Assembly: GCA_905234845.1 (NCBI GenBank)
Contig: CAJOIW010000017.1
Coordinates: forward strand, 1-42,639
Source of the DNA: an uncultured Prevotella sp.
GTDB taxonomy: Bacteria > Bacteroidota > Bacteroidia > Bacteroidales > Bacteroidaceae
Length of the DNA: 42,639 nt
Direction of reading: 5' to 3'
The position numbers and the translations under genes were made by a program. The notes below the pieces were generated by a model. That model was not told the DNA's origin. It made no database searches and was given only the letters and a program-made list of their open reading frames with translations. Below are positions 8,051 through 15,428 of this stretch, piece after piece. Each line of letters opens with the position of its first letter. The first letter of the stretch is position 1.

Positions 8051-9689
8051 CTTGGTTCTGGGTACCACTTCGTGCGACGACTTCCTCGATCGTGAGGTAA
8101 AGGGTAACCCCGATTCCGAAGAATTCTACAACACCATTTACGAACTGCAGGAGGGTCTCAATGCCGTTTATGACGTGCTGCAAAGCGACCAATACACCAA
8201 CTGCGAATGGATATTCGGCGAGGCTTGTGGTGACGACGTGGTGGGCACCGACGAGAACTCGACTAGCCAGATAGCCGAACTTGTGAACTTCCGTTTCGAC
8301 ACATCGAACGAATGGCTGCTGCGCCGCTACCAAGTTAACTATCGAGGTATCAACCGCGCCAATCAAGTGATTGCAAACATCAACCGCGTACGCTTCTCCA
8401 GCGACGACACCGACAACTATACCACCGTCCGTGCCATCCTCGGACAGGCGAAGTTTCTGCGGGCATTGTTCTACTTTAATCTGGTAAAGACCTACGGAGG
8501 CGTAAGCATACGACCCGAGCGCGAGGAAATCGGACAATACACCATTCCGCGCTCAACGAAGGAAGAAGTGTATGCCTATATCGAGCGCGACCTGCGCGAG
8601 GCCGCCTGCATGCTCGACGGCAAATACACTGCCAACTCGAGCGGCAAGGTCGGCGCGGGAGCATGCGTGGCTCTGCTCATGAAAGTGCTCATGTATCAGG
8701 CGACCCCCGGCACCCCGTCAGACAAATGGGAAGAAATGGCTAAACTTGGCGACTATTTCGTAGGTGGGAAGGCCATGACTTATAAAGACATCCTTCATCT
8801 CGAGAACTATTCCGAGACATGGGACGAGGTGGCTCGTCGTTTGTGGTTCAAACCACAGGAGAAATTGCTCAGCGGCGAGAGCTACACCACAGAGAACACC
8901 CGTCTGCCCTCGCTGGCCAACATCTACTCGCTCGAGGCTAAGTCCACCTACGACGGTTCGACGCTACACTATCGCGACCTATATAATCAGGTAGGCGAGT
9001 TCTGTGCCCGTTCGGTCTTTGAGATAGTATTCAAAGAGTCGGCCAACGGACTCAGTGGTGACAGCAACGAGGGCACAGGCATCATGAACGACTTGTTCTG
9101 GAATCGCCTCTTTGCCTCTACCTCGTTTACCAATGCCATCCAGAACGACCCGCGGCGCGATGTGGTCATCCTGCTTCATGCCTCCTCAACCTTCGACAAC
9201 CAGCGCCTTGAGGTGCCGGCAGGAAGAAGAGGCTGCATGAAGTGGTACACACCAAAGACTGACCGTCCGCAAGACGATAACGACAACGGCAAGAATCGGC
9301 GCGTCATCATCTATAGCGACGTGGTGCTCATGTATGCCGAGGCTCTCAACGAAGTGGGCCGTCGCGAAGAATCACTTACGCAGCTCAATGCCGTGAAGGC
9401 TGTCGCCAACAAGATCACTAACGTTGCGACTCTCTACAAGGCAGGCACCTATCTTGAGATGCGCTCGCAGATATGGACCGAACGTCGCTTCGAGCTCTGC
9501 CATCTGTGGGACCGTTACTTCGACCTCGTGCGCCAAGGACGTGCCGCCAAAGTGCTTCATGCCCTCGCTGCCGAACAATTATGGAACAGAGGTAAGAACT
9601 ATATAGAAGGCATCAACGAGGTGTTCCCTATCCCGCAAAACGAAATAGACATCACCAACGGAGTGGTCAGCCAGAATCCGGGATATTAA
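7992..9689 (+). CDS. SusD/RagB-family surface glycan-binding lipoprotein
   Basis: A 565-residue lipoprotein that forms the lid over the preceding SusC transporter and binds the incoming glycan. The signal peptide MISSVKSKIKTFLLLLVPC runs to a lipobox GTTSC, and the mature protein begins CDDFLDREVKG, as is usual for SusD proteins. Other family features are YRGINRANQVIANINRV, a segment ILGQAKFLRALFYFNLVKTYGGV, and the C-terminal RRFELCHLWDRYFDLVRQG. The frame is open from a TTG at 7983, but the ATG at 7992 directly begins the signal peptide and is preferred. Its 5' end and leader are duplicated at the next gene. Confidence 0.96.
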   Translation: MISSVKSKIKTFLLLLVPCFLVLGTTSCDDFLDREVKGNPDSEEFYNTIYELQEGLNAVYDVLQSDQYTNCEWIFGEACGDDVVGTDENSTSQIAELVNFRFDTSNEWLLRRYQVNYRGINRANQVIANINRVRFSSDDTDNYTTVRAILGQAKFLRALFYFNLVKTYGGVSIRPEREEIGQYTIPRSTKEEVYAYIERDLREAACMLDGKYTANSSGKVGAGACVALLMKVLMYQATPGTPSDKWEEMAKLGDYFVGGKAMTYKDILHLENYSETWDEVARRLWFKPQEKLLSGESYTTENTRLPSLANIYSLEAKSTYDGSTLHYRDLYNQVGEFCARSVFEIVFKESANGLSGDSNEGTGIMNDLFWNRLFASTSFTNAIQNDPRRDVVILLHASSTFDNQRLEVPAGRRGCMKWYTPKTDRPQDDNDNGKNRRVIIYSDVVLMYAEALNEVGRREESLTQLNAVKAVANKITNVATLYKAGTYLEMRSQIWTERRFELCHLWDRYFDLVRQGRAAKVLHALAAEQLWNRGKNYIEGINEVFPIPQNEIDITNGVVSQNPGY

Positions 9690-9690
9690 C

Positions 9691-9793
9691 GCTTCGCTAA
9701 TGAATAACGAATAATGAATAATTAAGAATTGAGAATTATGATTAGTTCAGTGAAATCAAAAATAAAAACGTTTCTCTTGTTCCTTGCCCCCTG
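9691..9793 (+). repeat. Leader/signal-peptide repeat, copy 2 (before and into the second lipoprotein)
   Basis: Second copy of the susD leader. It starts GCTTCGCTAATGAA and contains AATTAAGAATTGAGAATT followed by the same start region; the encoded first 14 residues are identical to those of SusD. The two copies are about 1.75 kb apart. The same GCTTCGCTAATGAA word occurs reversed in the coding region at 18591-18604. Confidence 0.8.
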
Positions 9794-10745
9794 CCTCATG
9801 CTTTTGAGCATAACCTCGTGCAGCGACGAAGAGAACATCACCCAGCCACAGGCCACCTTCTCCGTGTCGGCCACCGAGGTTGAAGTAAACCAAACGGTAA
9901 CCTTCACCTATACGGGTACCGACGCACGCCAAGTGGTCATCTTCCCTGGCGATGAGGGCCACGAGTACGAGAATGCGCCAGGCAGTTCCTCGGGGCTTGT
10001 GATGAGCAAGGGCATCGGCACCTACTCCTATAAGCGGGCAGGCGTTTACCGTGCTGTCTGCGTGGCCACCAACTACGGTAAAGAGGGAAAAGACGAGCAA
10101 TTCTGCATTGCCGAGACAACTATTACCGTGACCGACGACGACTGCCGCCTACGCTCGGTGACCCTGCAGAAAGACCTCTATAACAAAGAGCTGGCAGCAA
10201 CCGTCACATCCGACCACGTGCTCATCGCACTGCCGCAGAAAGTAAATGTGAACAACCGCGACATAGCCATCAAGCCCAATGCCCAGCGCATAGCTATCGA
10301 AACCATGTCGACAGGGGCCACGCTACTTTGGAACGACGAGCCGTTCGACGATAAGACAAAATACGACCTGACAGTCGAAAACATCATCACCGTCACCGCC
10401 GCCTCAGGCGTCCAGAAACGATATCCCGTCTATCTCATAGCCTATCCTGCCTTTGAGCAGTATACCATCAACGGTGTGAAAGGCACCATCATCTTCTCGC
10501 CTTACAACTATGAGCGGTCGTTTGTCAGCGTCACCCTGCCTAAAAGCACCGACCTCACACAACTCACCCCTACCTTTGCCTCAGCTGACGCGCAGACAAT
10601 CACCATCGACGGAGAACCGCAAACCTCGGGAACTGGCACACTCGACTTTACCACACCCGTAACGTACCGCCTTACCAACCGCCTAGAGGCACACCCCGAG
10701 ATAACCTGCGAGAGTGAGGTAGTGGTCAGCGTAACCGTTAAATAA
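9738..10745 (+). CDS. Surface lipoprotein of the SusCD operon, PKD-like, probable glycan-binding protein
   Basis: A 335-residue lipoprotein with signal peptide MISSVKSKIKTFLLFLAPC and lipobox ITSC. After a short linker, a PKD/Ig-like beta-sandwich follows (about 35-130: ATFSVSATEVEVNQTVTFTY, then YSYKRAGVYRAVCVATNYG). A second half of beta-rich repeats (about 135-335) resembles the DUF5018-like domains of Bacteroidales surface lipoproteins. Position directly after SusD is the usual place for a surface glycan-binding protein, which is the best guess; no catalytic motif is seen. The first 14 residues equal those of SusD, indicating duplication or gene conversion of the 5' end. Confidence 0.75.
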   Translation: MISSVKSKIKTFLLFLAPCLMLLSITSCSDEENITQPQATFSVSATEVEVNQTVTFTYTGTDARQVVIFPGDEGHEYENAPGSSSGLVMSKGIGTYSYKRAGVYRAVCVATNYGKEGKDEQFCIAETTITVTDDDCRLRSVTLQKDLYNKELAATVTSDHVLIALPQKVNVNNRDIAIKPNAQRIAIETMSTGATLLWNDEPFDDKTKYDLTVENIITVTAASGVQKRYPVYLIAYPAFEQYTINGVKGTIIFSPYNYERSFVSVTLPKSTDLTQLTPTFASADAQTITIDGEPQTSGTGTLDFTTPVTYRLTNRLEAHPEITCESEVVVSVTVK

Positions 10746-10758
10746 ACTGAAACTTTAT

Positions 10759-10789
10759 GCATGTCGCAGCAATATTTGCTGCGACATGC
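10759..10789. terminator. Perfect 14-bp inverted repeat between the lipoprotein and regulator genes
   Basis: GCATGTCGCAGCAA (10759-10772) pairs perfectly with TTGCTGCGACATGC (10776-10789) around a TAT loop. It begins 14 nt after the stop codon at 10745, the usual place for a terminator, but there is no run of T after it. It ends just before the -7 box of the regulator gene, so it could equally be an operator. It contains an ATG (10761) that would otherwise be taken as the regulator start. Confidence 0.65.
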
Positions 10790-10790
10790 G

Positions 10791-10798
10791 TATATTTG
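10791..10798 (+). promoter_or_regulatory. -7 promoter element of the hybrid regulator gene
   Basis: TATATTTG followed by CAG fits TAnnTTTG exactly. It lies 16 nt before the ATG at 10815 and downstream of the ATG at 10761, so the shorter start is preferred. The -33 region would fall inside the adjacent perfect inverted repeat. Confidence 0.6.
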
Positions 10799-10814
10799 CA
10801 GAAAAAACAGCCAC

Positions 10815-13800
10815 ATGAGCCTGCGCATCCTGCTACTACTACTTACTCTCCAAGCCCCCCAGCTCACCACTCCGGGCAAGGAGAACAAGCCCCATCCGCC
10901 ATCACCCATCAACACCCAACACACATCACCCATCACCCAAAAAGAGTGGGCGTTCATCCACATCACGAGCGAGAACGGAGCCATGCAGGGACATATCACC
11001 ACTATACTGCAAGACCACCGCGGACTCATTTGGTACGGCACCCGCAACGGACTGTGCTGCTACAACGGCTACGACGTTCTGCGGTTTACCCATAAAACCG
11101 ACCAACCCACCTCGCTTCCCGACAACTTCGTTCGCACACTATGTCAAGACCATAAAGGCCGCCTGTGGATCGGCACCGACAAGGGATTGTGCCGCTACAG
11201 ACCCGAGACCAACGACTTCGAGAACATCAAAGGCATCAACGGACAAGTCACAAGCATTGCCGAGGCCATCGCTCCTCCCTCCTTCGGGACGGTCGGGGGG
11301 GGCTCAACCATCTTTTGCGCCTCGGGCGCACTCTACCAGCTCAATGAGAGCAAGAGCATGATGCAACCTGTGCTTATGCCCGACGGAAAAACCATCAGAC
11401 GCGGGGCACAAGTCCTCGCTGTCGACCGGAATGGACTACTGTGGATAGGAGGCAGAAACGGACTGCAGCCCCTCACCCCATCACATAACAACCCTCGAAT
11501 GTCAGCCCTCTTGACTGGAGGCTTTGTCACTGCCTTGCATATTGATACGCAAAACCGCGTGTGGGCAGGCTTGCAAGGAGGCACTCTACTATGCTACGAC
11601 CAGCATACGGGAAAGACCACTCCCTATGAGACTGGTAACGGCATGGCCAACAATGTTGTCAGAGCCATAGAAGAAGACCGCCAGCACCGCATCTGGTGTG
11701 GCTCAGAAAAAGGACTCACCATTATCCCACCCCTTCAACCTTTCAACCTCTCAACCTCTCAACCTCCATCCCCTATTACCCTGCGGCAAGACCTTGCCAA
11801 CCCCGCCTCACTCTCTGACAACTCCATCTATGCCATTCTCTGCGACAAACAAGGGAACATGTGGATTGGCACCTATTTCGGAGGTATGAACTTTTACTTC
11901 CCGGGGAGTAATGCCATTCAACACTTCCAACCGGGTATCGGAACCACACAGCTCAAGGGAAAAGCCGTCAGACAAATGGCTGAGGAGAATGCCACCTATT
12001 TATGGATCGCCACTGAGGACGGTGGCCTCAATAGACTCAATCGACATACAGGAGCCATTGAACAAATAAAAATCAGCGGCATTACCTCTGACAATATTCA
12101 CTCACTGCTCATAGACAAACAACGGAATCTCTGGATAGGAGCGTTCATGGGCGGACTCACCCGCTACAATCTCGACACACACCAGACCCAGACTTTCAAC
12201 ATCCTAAACTCCTCACTACCCGGCAACAATGTTTTCACCATCTACGCCGACAACGACGGTGATATCTGGATAGGCACTACCGACGGACTCTGCCGCTACG
12301 ACTACAATGACAAAACCCTGCACAATATAAAAATCAATAACCCCGGGGACGACGGGACCCAGCCTTTCATCTACTTTCTCACCGGCGACAGGCAGGGAAA
12401 CATCTGGATAGGCACCCGCCACAATGGTCTGCTGCGCTACAACAAGCGCACGCGCCAAACCACTATCTTCAAAGTATCTGCCAAGGCGGGAAGCCTTACT
12501 GACAACTATATCACCTGCTTACAGACTACTCCCGACGGGCTCTATATTGGTACCAACAACGGCGGACTATTGCGGTACGATGCCAGCATCGGGCGATTCC
12601 ACTCCTATGCTGCCACACGACAACTTACTGAGGACTGTATCTACGCCCTCACGCTGGACAAGAACCAACAACTCTGGATTACCGCAGGACGAAACCTCTA
12701 CCGGCTCGACACCCGTACACAGACCATCGACAGTCCCACTGAAAGCGAGAACCTGCCCACAGGACATTACAACTATGCCTCTGCTTTCTGCGACGCTAAA
12801 GGAACGCTTTGGTTCGGTACCATTAACGGACTCTTTGCTTTCCATCCACAACATATTGACACCACTCCTCACTTTCCCGACATTCAGCTCACATCCTTCA
12901 CCCTCGCCACAGGTGAGCAACGTCACGTTGACCCCCTACACACCATCAAATTAAGACACAACGAGGCAAGCACCATTGCTATCGCTTACGCCGCCATACA
13001 GCCCCACCACACCTCCACCATCGTGTACCAAGTGCGCATGGAGGGTGTCAGTGACCAGTGGCAATACGTGGGCGCTCAGCGAAATGTCTATTACACTAAC
13101 CTCACCCCTGGCACCTATCACTTCTCCGTGCGCGCATCATCGACCACAGGAGTATGGAACGACCAGCACATCCGAACCCTCACCATCGTCATCACCCCAC
13201 CATTCTATGCCACTACCTGGGCCTACCTCGTCTACACCCTTCTCGCAACCCTAATACTTGCCATGCTATATTTCCGCAGGCGGCAACGTCAGGCAGAGAA
13301 ACAACGCGCCTATGAGACCCGCATAGAAAACCAAAAACTCGAGAAGCTCAACCAACTCAAGCAAGACTTCCTTACCGATATCTCACACGAGTTCAAAACA
13401 CCCCTCACCCTCATCATAGCACCCGCCCGACAGATGCTACAAGAAAGCAAGAACAAGGGGCAAGGAGCAAGAAACAAGAAAGAGACCGAGAACCTCGAAA
13501 CTATCCTCAAAGGGGCACAAACCATGCAAACACTCTTGAAAGAACTAACTGAGGTAAACGGTCTCAAAAGCGAAACGCAAAAACCCGTGATGATACACGG
13601 CAACCCCATGCAGCTCATCTCAGGTATCGCACGACGTTTCCAGCCCCTTGCCGAGAGCAAAGACATCGTTTATAATATAGAGGTAGAGAACTGGGAGGAA
13701 GAGACCGGCTACTCGCCTACCTGCATAGAGAAAATCGTTAATAACCTGCTCTCCAATGCCTTCAAGTTCACACCCGAAGGCGGAACCATTGACATCGCGG

Positions 13801-14906
13801 CACACCTCACAGCAACACACATCAATATTACCGTCAGCGACAACGGTATCGGTATGAGCGAAGAGCAGCAGGCTCACATCTTCGAGAAATTCTACCAAGC
13901 CAATGCTGACGGTAACAAGACGCAAGGATGGGGAGTGGGACTTGCTATCGTCAAAAAACTCACAGAATTGTTAGAAGGTTCCATCGATGTGGTCTCTGCC
14001 CCTGGAGAAGGCGCTACCTTCACCGTGACACTGCCTAAACAGGACCAACAAGCCCACCTCTCTTCTCCTCCAAGTGGAGAAGAACAACCCACAGAAAGAG
14101 AAGGAGAGAACGGACTCTCTGCCTCACACTCTCACAAGAAGGAATCGGCGGCGAATCTTCTCATTGTGGAAGACAACCCCCAGATGCTACGCTATCTCAG
14201 CAATCTGTTCAGCGAGGCATACCACGTACACACCGCCACCGATGGCAAGGAGGCGCTTGCTCAGATGCAGGCCGGACAGTTGCCCGATATTGTCATCGCC
14301 GATGTGATGATGCCGCACATAAGCGGCACTCAGCTCTGCCATAGCATCAAAAGCGATCTTCTCACGGCTCACATCCCCGTGATTCTCCTCACCGCGAAGA
14401 CTGGCAATCAGGCAGCCATCGAGGGGTATCGGCTGGGAGCCGACGCCTATATTGAGAATCCTTTCGACCCTGCGGCGCTGCTCCTGCGTGTGAAGAACAT
14501 GCTGAAGACCCGCGACAACAACCGGCGGCTGTTCAAGGAGTCGGCGTCGCTCGACATCAGTATCATGGCTAACAACCGCTACGACGAGAAACTGCTTCAA
14601 GACATCAGAAAAATCGTTGAGGAGAACATCGACAACAGCGACTTCTGCGTGAACGACATTTGCACTGGCGTGGGTGTCAGCCGCACCAAGCTACACGTCA
14701 AGCTGAAAAGTCTTATCAATATGTCCATCGGCGAATACATCAAAGAGATGCGCATTCGCAAGGCAAAGGAAATGTTGCTGAAAGGATACTCCACTACCGA
14801 CACGGCATACGCCACGGGATTTTCCGATACAAACTATTTCACCAAATGCTTCAAGAAGGCCACAGGACAACTGCCACGTGAATTTGTAAAGGAAAACACT
14901 CATTAA
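10815..14906 (+). CDS. Hybrid two-component system regulator (HTCS) of the polysaccharide locus
   Basis: One-protein sensor and transcription factor of 1363 residues. The signal peptide is followed by about thirteen periplasmic propeller repeats (for example GLIWYGTRNGLCCYN, GNIWIGTRHNGLLRYN), a Y_Y_Y domain (about 740-795) and one transmembrane segment (about 801-820). Next come a histidine-kinase dimerisation domain with H858 in DISHEFKTPLT and a kinase ATPase domain (NNLLSNAFKFTP, DNGIGM, GWGVGLAI). A receiver domain (D1163 in IADVMMP, LLTAKTG) and a C-terminal AraC-type helix-turn-helix (VCxDI region to TGQLPREF) complete it. Periplasmic sugar binding should activate the neighbouring genes. 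It is unusual in carrying at least four repeat-derived inserts, including one in the loop of the dimerisation helical hairpin. The start at 10815 follows the promoter box. Confidence 0.95.
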   Translation: MSLRILLLLLTLQAPQLTTPGKENKPHPPSPINTQHTSPITQKEWAFIHITSENGAMQGHITTILQDHRGLIWYGTRNGLCCYNGYDVLRFTHKTDQPTSLPDNFVRTLCQDHKGRLWIGTDKGLCRYRPETNDFENIKGINGQVTSIAEAIAPPSFGTVGGGSTIFCASGALYQLNESKSMMQPVLMPDGKTIRRGAQVLAVDRNGLLWIGGRNGLQPLTPSHNNPRMSALLTGGFVTALHIDTQNRVWAGLQGGTLLCYDQHTGKTTPYETGNGMANNVVRAIEEDRQHRIWCGSEKGLTIIPPLQPFNLSTSQPPSPITLRQDLANPASLSDNSIYAILCDKQGNMWIGTYFGGMNFYFPGSNAIQHFQPGIGTTQLKGKAVRQMAEENATYLWIATEDGGLNRLNRHTGAIEQIKISGITSDNIHSLLIDKQRNLWIGAFMGGLTRYNLDTHQTQTFNILNSSLPGNNVFTIYADNDGDIWIGTTDGLCRYDYNDKTLHNIKINNPGDDGTQPFIYFLTGDRQGNIWIGTRHNGLLRYNKRTRQTTIFKVSAKAGSLTDNYITCLQTTPDGLYIGTNNGGLLRYDASIGRFHSYAATRQLTEDCIYALTLDKNQQLWITAGRNLYRLDTRTQTIDSPTESENLPTGHYNYASAFCDAKGTLWFGTINGLFAFHPQHIDTTPHFPDIQLTSFTLATGEQRHVDPLHTIKLRHNEASTIAIAYAAIQPHHTSTIVYQVRMEGVSDQWQYVGAQRNVYYTNLTPGTYHFSVRASSTTGVWNDQHIRTLTIVITPPFYATTWAYLVYTLLATLILAMLYFRRRQRQAEKQRAYETRIENQKLEKLNQLKQDFLTDISHEFKTPLTLIIAPARQMLQESKNKGQGARNKKETENLETILKGAQTMQTLLKELTEVNGLKSETQKPVMIHGNPMQLISGIARRFQPLAESKDIVYNIEVENWEEETGYSPTCIEKIVNNLLSNAFKFTPEGGTIDIAAHLTATHINITVSDNGIGMSEEQQAHIFEKFYQANADGNKTQGWGVGLAIVKKLTELLEGSIDVVSAPGEGATFTVTLPKQDQQAHLSSPPSGEEQPTEREGENGLSASHSHKKESAANLLIVEDNPQMLRYLSNLFSEAYHVHTATDGKEALAQMQAGQLPDIVIADVMMPHISGTQLCHSIKSDLLTAHIPVILLTAKTGNQAAIEGYRLGADAYIENPFDPAALLLRVKNMLKTRDNNRRLFKESASLDISIMANNRYDEKLLQDIRKIVEENIDNSDFCVNDICTGVGVSRTKLHVKLKSLINMSIGEYIKEMRIRKAKEMLLKGYSTTDTAYATGFSDTNYFTKCFKKATGQLPREFVKENTH
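10877..10942 (+). repeat. Repeat-derived N-terminal linker of the HTCS (CATCACCCATCA type)
   Basis: The words CATCACCCATCA and CATCACCCATCACCC surround a low-complexity C/A-rich stretch that encodes proline, histidine and threonine residues between the signal peptide and the first propeller blade (about residues 20-42). Such a segment is not expected of the propeller and looks like captured repeat DNA. Confidence 0.5.
11271..11302 (+). repeat. C/G-rich repeat fragment inside the HTCS propeller
   Basis: CTCCCTCCTTCGGGACGGTC followed by eight G encodes APPSFGTVGGG in a blade loop (about residues 153-164). It resembles the C/G-rich repeat family at 1117-1224 in composition, with CCTCC and GGG blocks on either side of TTCGGGACGG, but the match is loose. 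Confidence 0.4.
11733..11767 (+). repeat. Tandem TCAACCTC repeat inside the HTCS propeller
   Basis: Four tandem copies of (T)TCAACCT(C) encode the insert LQPFNLSTSQP between two propeller blades (about residues 307-318). The 8-9-nt period changes frame between copies, so this is simple-repeat DNA tolerated in a loop, not a protein-level repeat. Confidence 0.7.
13441..13484 (+). repeat. Repeat-derived insert in the HTCS dimerisation-domain loop
   Basis: The core CAAGGGGCAAGGAGCAAGA at 13454-13472 encodes KGQGAR within a charged linker (about residues 876-892) between the two helices of the histidine-kinase dimerisation domain. Its reverse complement, with one or two changes, is found in the signal-peptide coding regions at 8029-8047, 9775-9793 and 15460-15478. 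Confidence 0.75.
14056..14115 (+). repeat. Palindromic repeat in the HTCS linker between ATPase and receiver domains
   Basis: CTTCTCC and GGAGAAG flank TCCAAGT, and a second GAAGGAGAGA lies about 30 nt later. The stretch encodes a hydrophilic linker (LSSPPSGEEQPTEREGEN) between the kinase ATPase and receiver domains. Confidence 0.55.
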
Positions 14907-15428
14907 CATTTGAACGTTTTCGTTTAACACTGAGAATTGATTATTCTGAAAAAAAATTTTTCTCACGCCAAATAACGCCAATATGAGCAGGTTTGAAATA
15001 TTTACACAACTCGCTGTCTATGAAGGACATAAGTCGTTTCTACCCTTCCTCTCTCATCCCTCATCAGATGAAAGATATACCTCTCAGCTCCGAAAGCTAA
15101 GCTTTCGCTCCCCGAAAGACCGTCTTTCACACTCCCAAAGACCGTCTTTCGCCACCCGAAACATATATCTTTCGGAAATATGTAGGGACTCGACGGATCG
15201 CGTTAACTTTGAGAAAATGTGAAACACATATCTTTCACTCACGTAGAATGCGAAAAAAAGTGAACAGAAAATGTTAAAAGAAACAACCTCCATTTAAGAA
15301 ATTTTAAACAAACAGACAGACGTGCTGACTGAAAACAGAAATCATCAACCATTCTTACCCTTATTCCGAACAATTTTACCCTTCTAAAAATAAATAATCA
15401 TGTACTTTTGCGACAAAATACTACTGAT
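14907..15428. repeat. Intergenic region with an array of 22-bp hairpin units
   Basis: Five units start exactly 22 bp apart at 15070, 15092, 15114, 15136 and 15158. Most are palindromes of the form GAAAG-N5-CTTTC followed by about 7 nt; examples are CGAAAGCTAAGCTTTCG (15091-15107) and GAAAGACCGTCTTTC (15114-15128). A further hairpin GTGAAA...TTTCAC lies at 15219-15238. The outer bases change in pairs (C-G in one unit, T-A in another), so pairing is kept. No convincing gene is seen in the 522-nt gap; an open frame at 14983-15222 is built largely from the repeats. Confidence 0.8.
15403..15410 (+). promoter_or_regulatory. -7 promoter element of the large GH43 gene
   Basis: TACTTTTG followed by CGAC fits TAnnTTTG, 18 nt before the ATG at 15429. 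It lies downstream of the hairpin array and is the probable promoter of the enzyme operon 15429-23582, and so a likely target region of the HTCS regulator. Confidence 0.55.

Noticed and set aside
10761..10814. Upstream start of the hybrid regulator
   Set aside because: The ATG lies in a perfect hairpin upstream of the -7 box; the ATG at 10815 begins the hydrophobic signal segment.
15070..15180. CRISPR-like regular spacing in the 22-bp hairpin array
   Set aside because: The period is too short for a CRISPR repeat plus spacer, units lack unique 30-nt spacers, and there is no cas gene in the window.
14983..15222. 79-codon open frame between the regulator and the large GH43 gene
   Set aside because: It is made mostly of the hairpin repeats, has no recognisable domain, and no promoter at a suitable distance.
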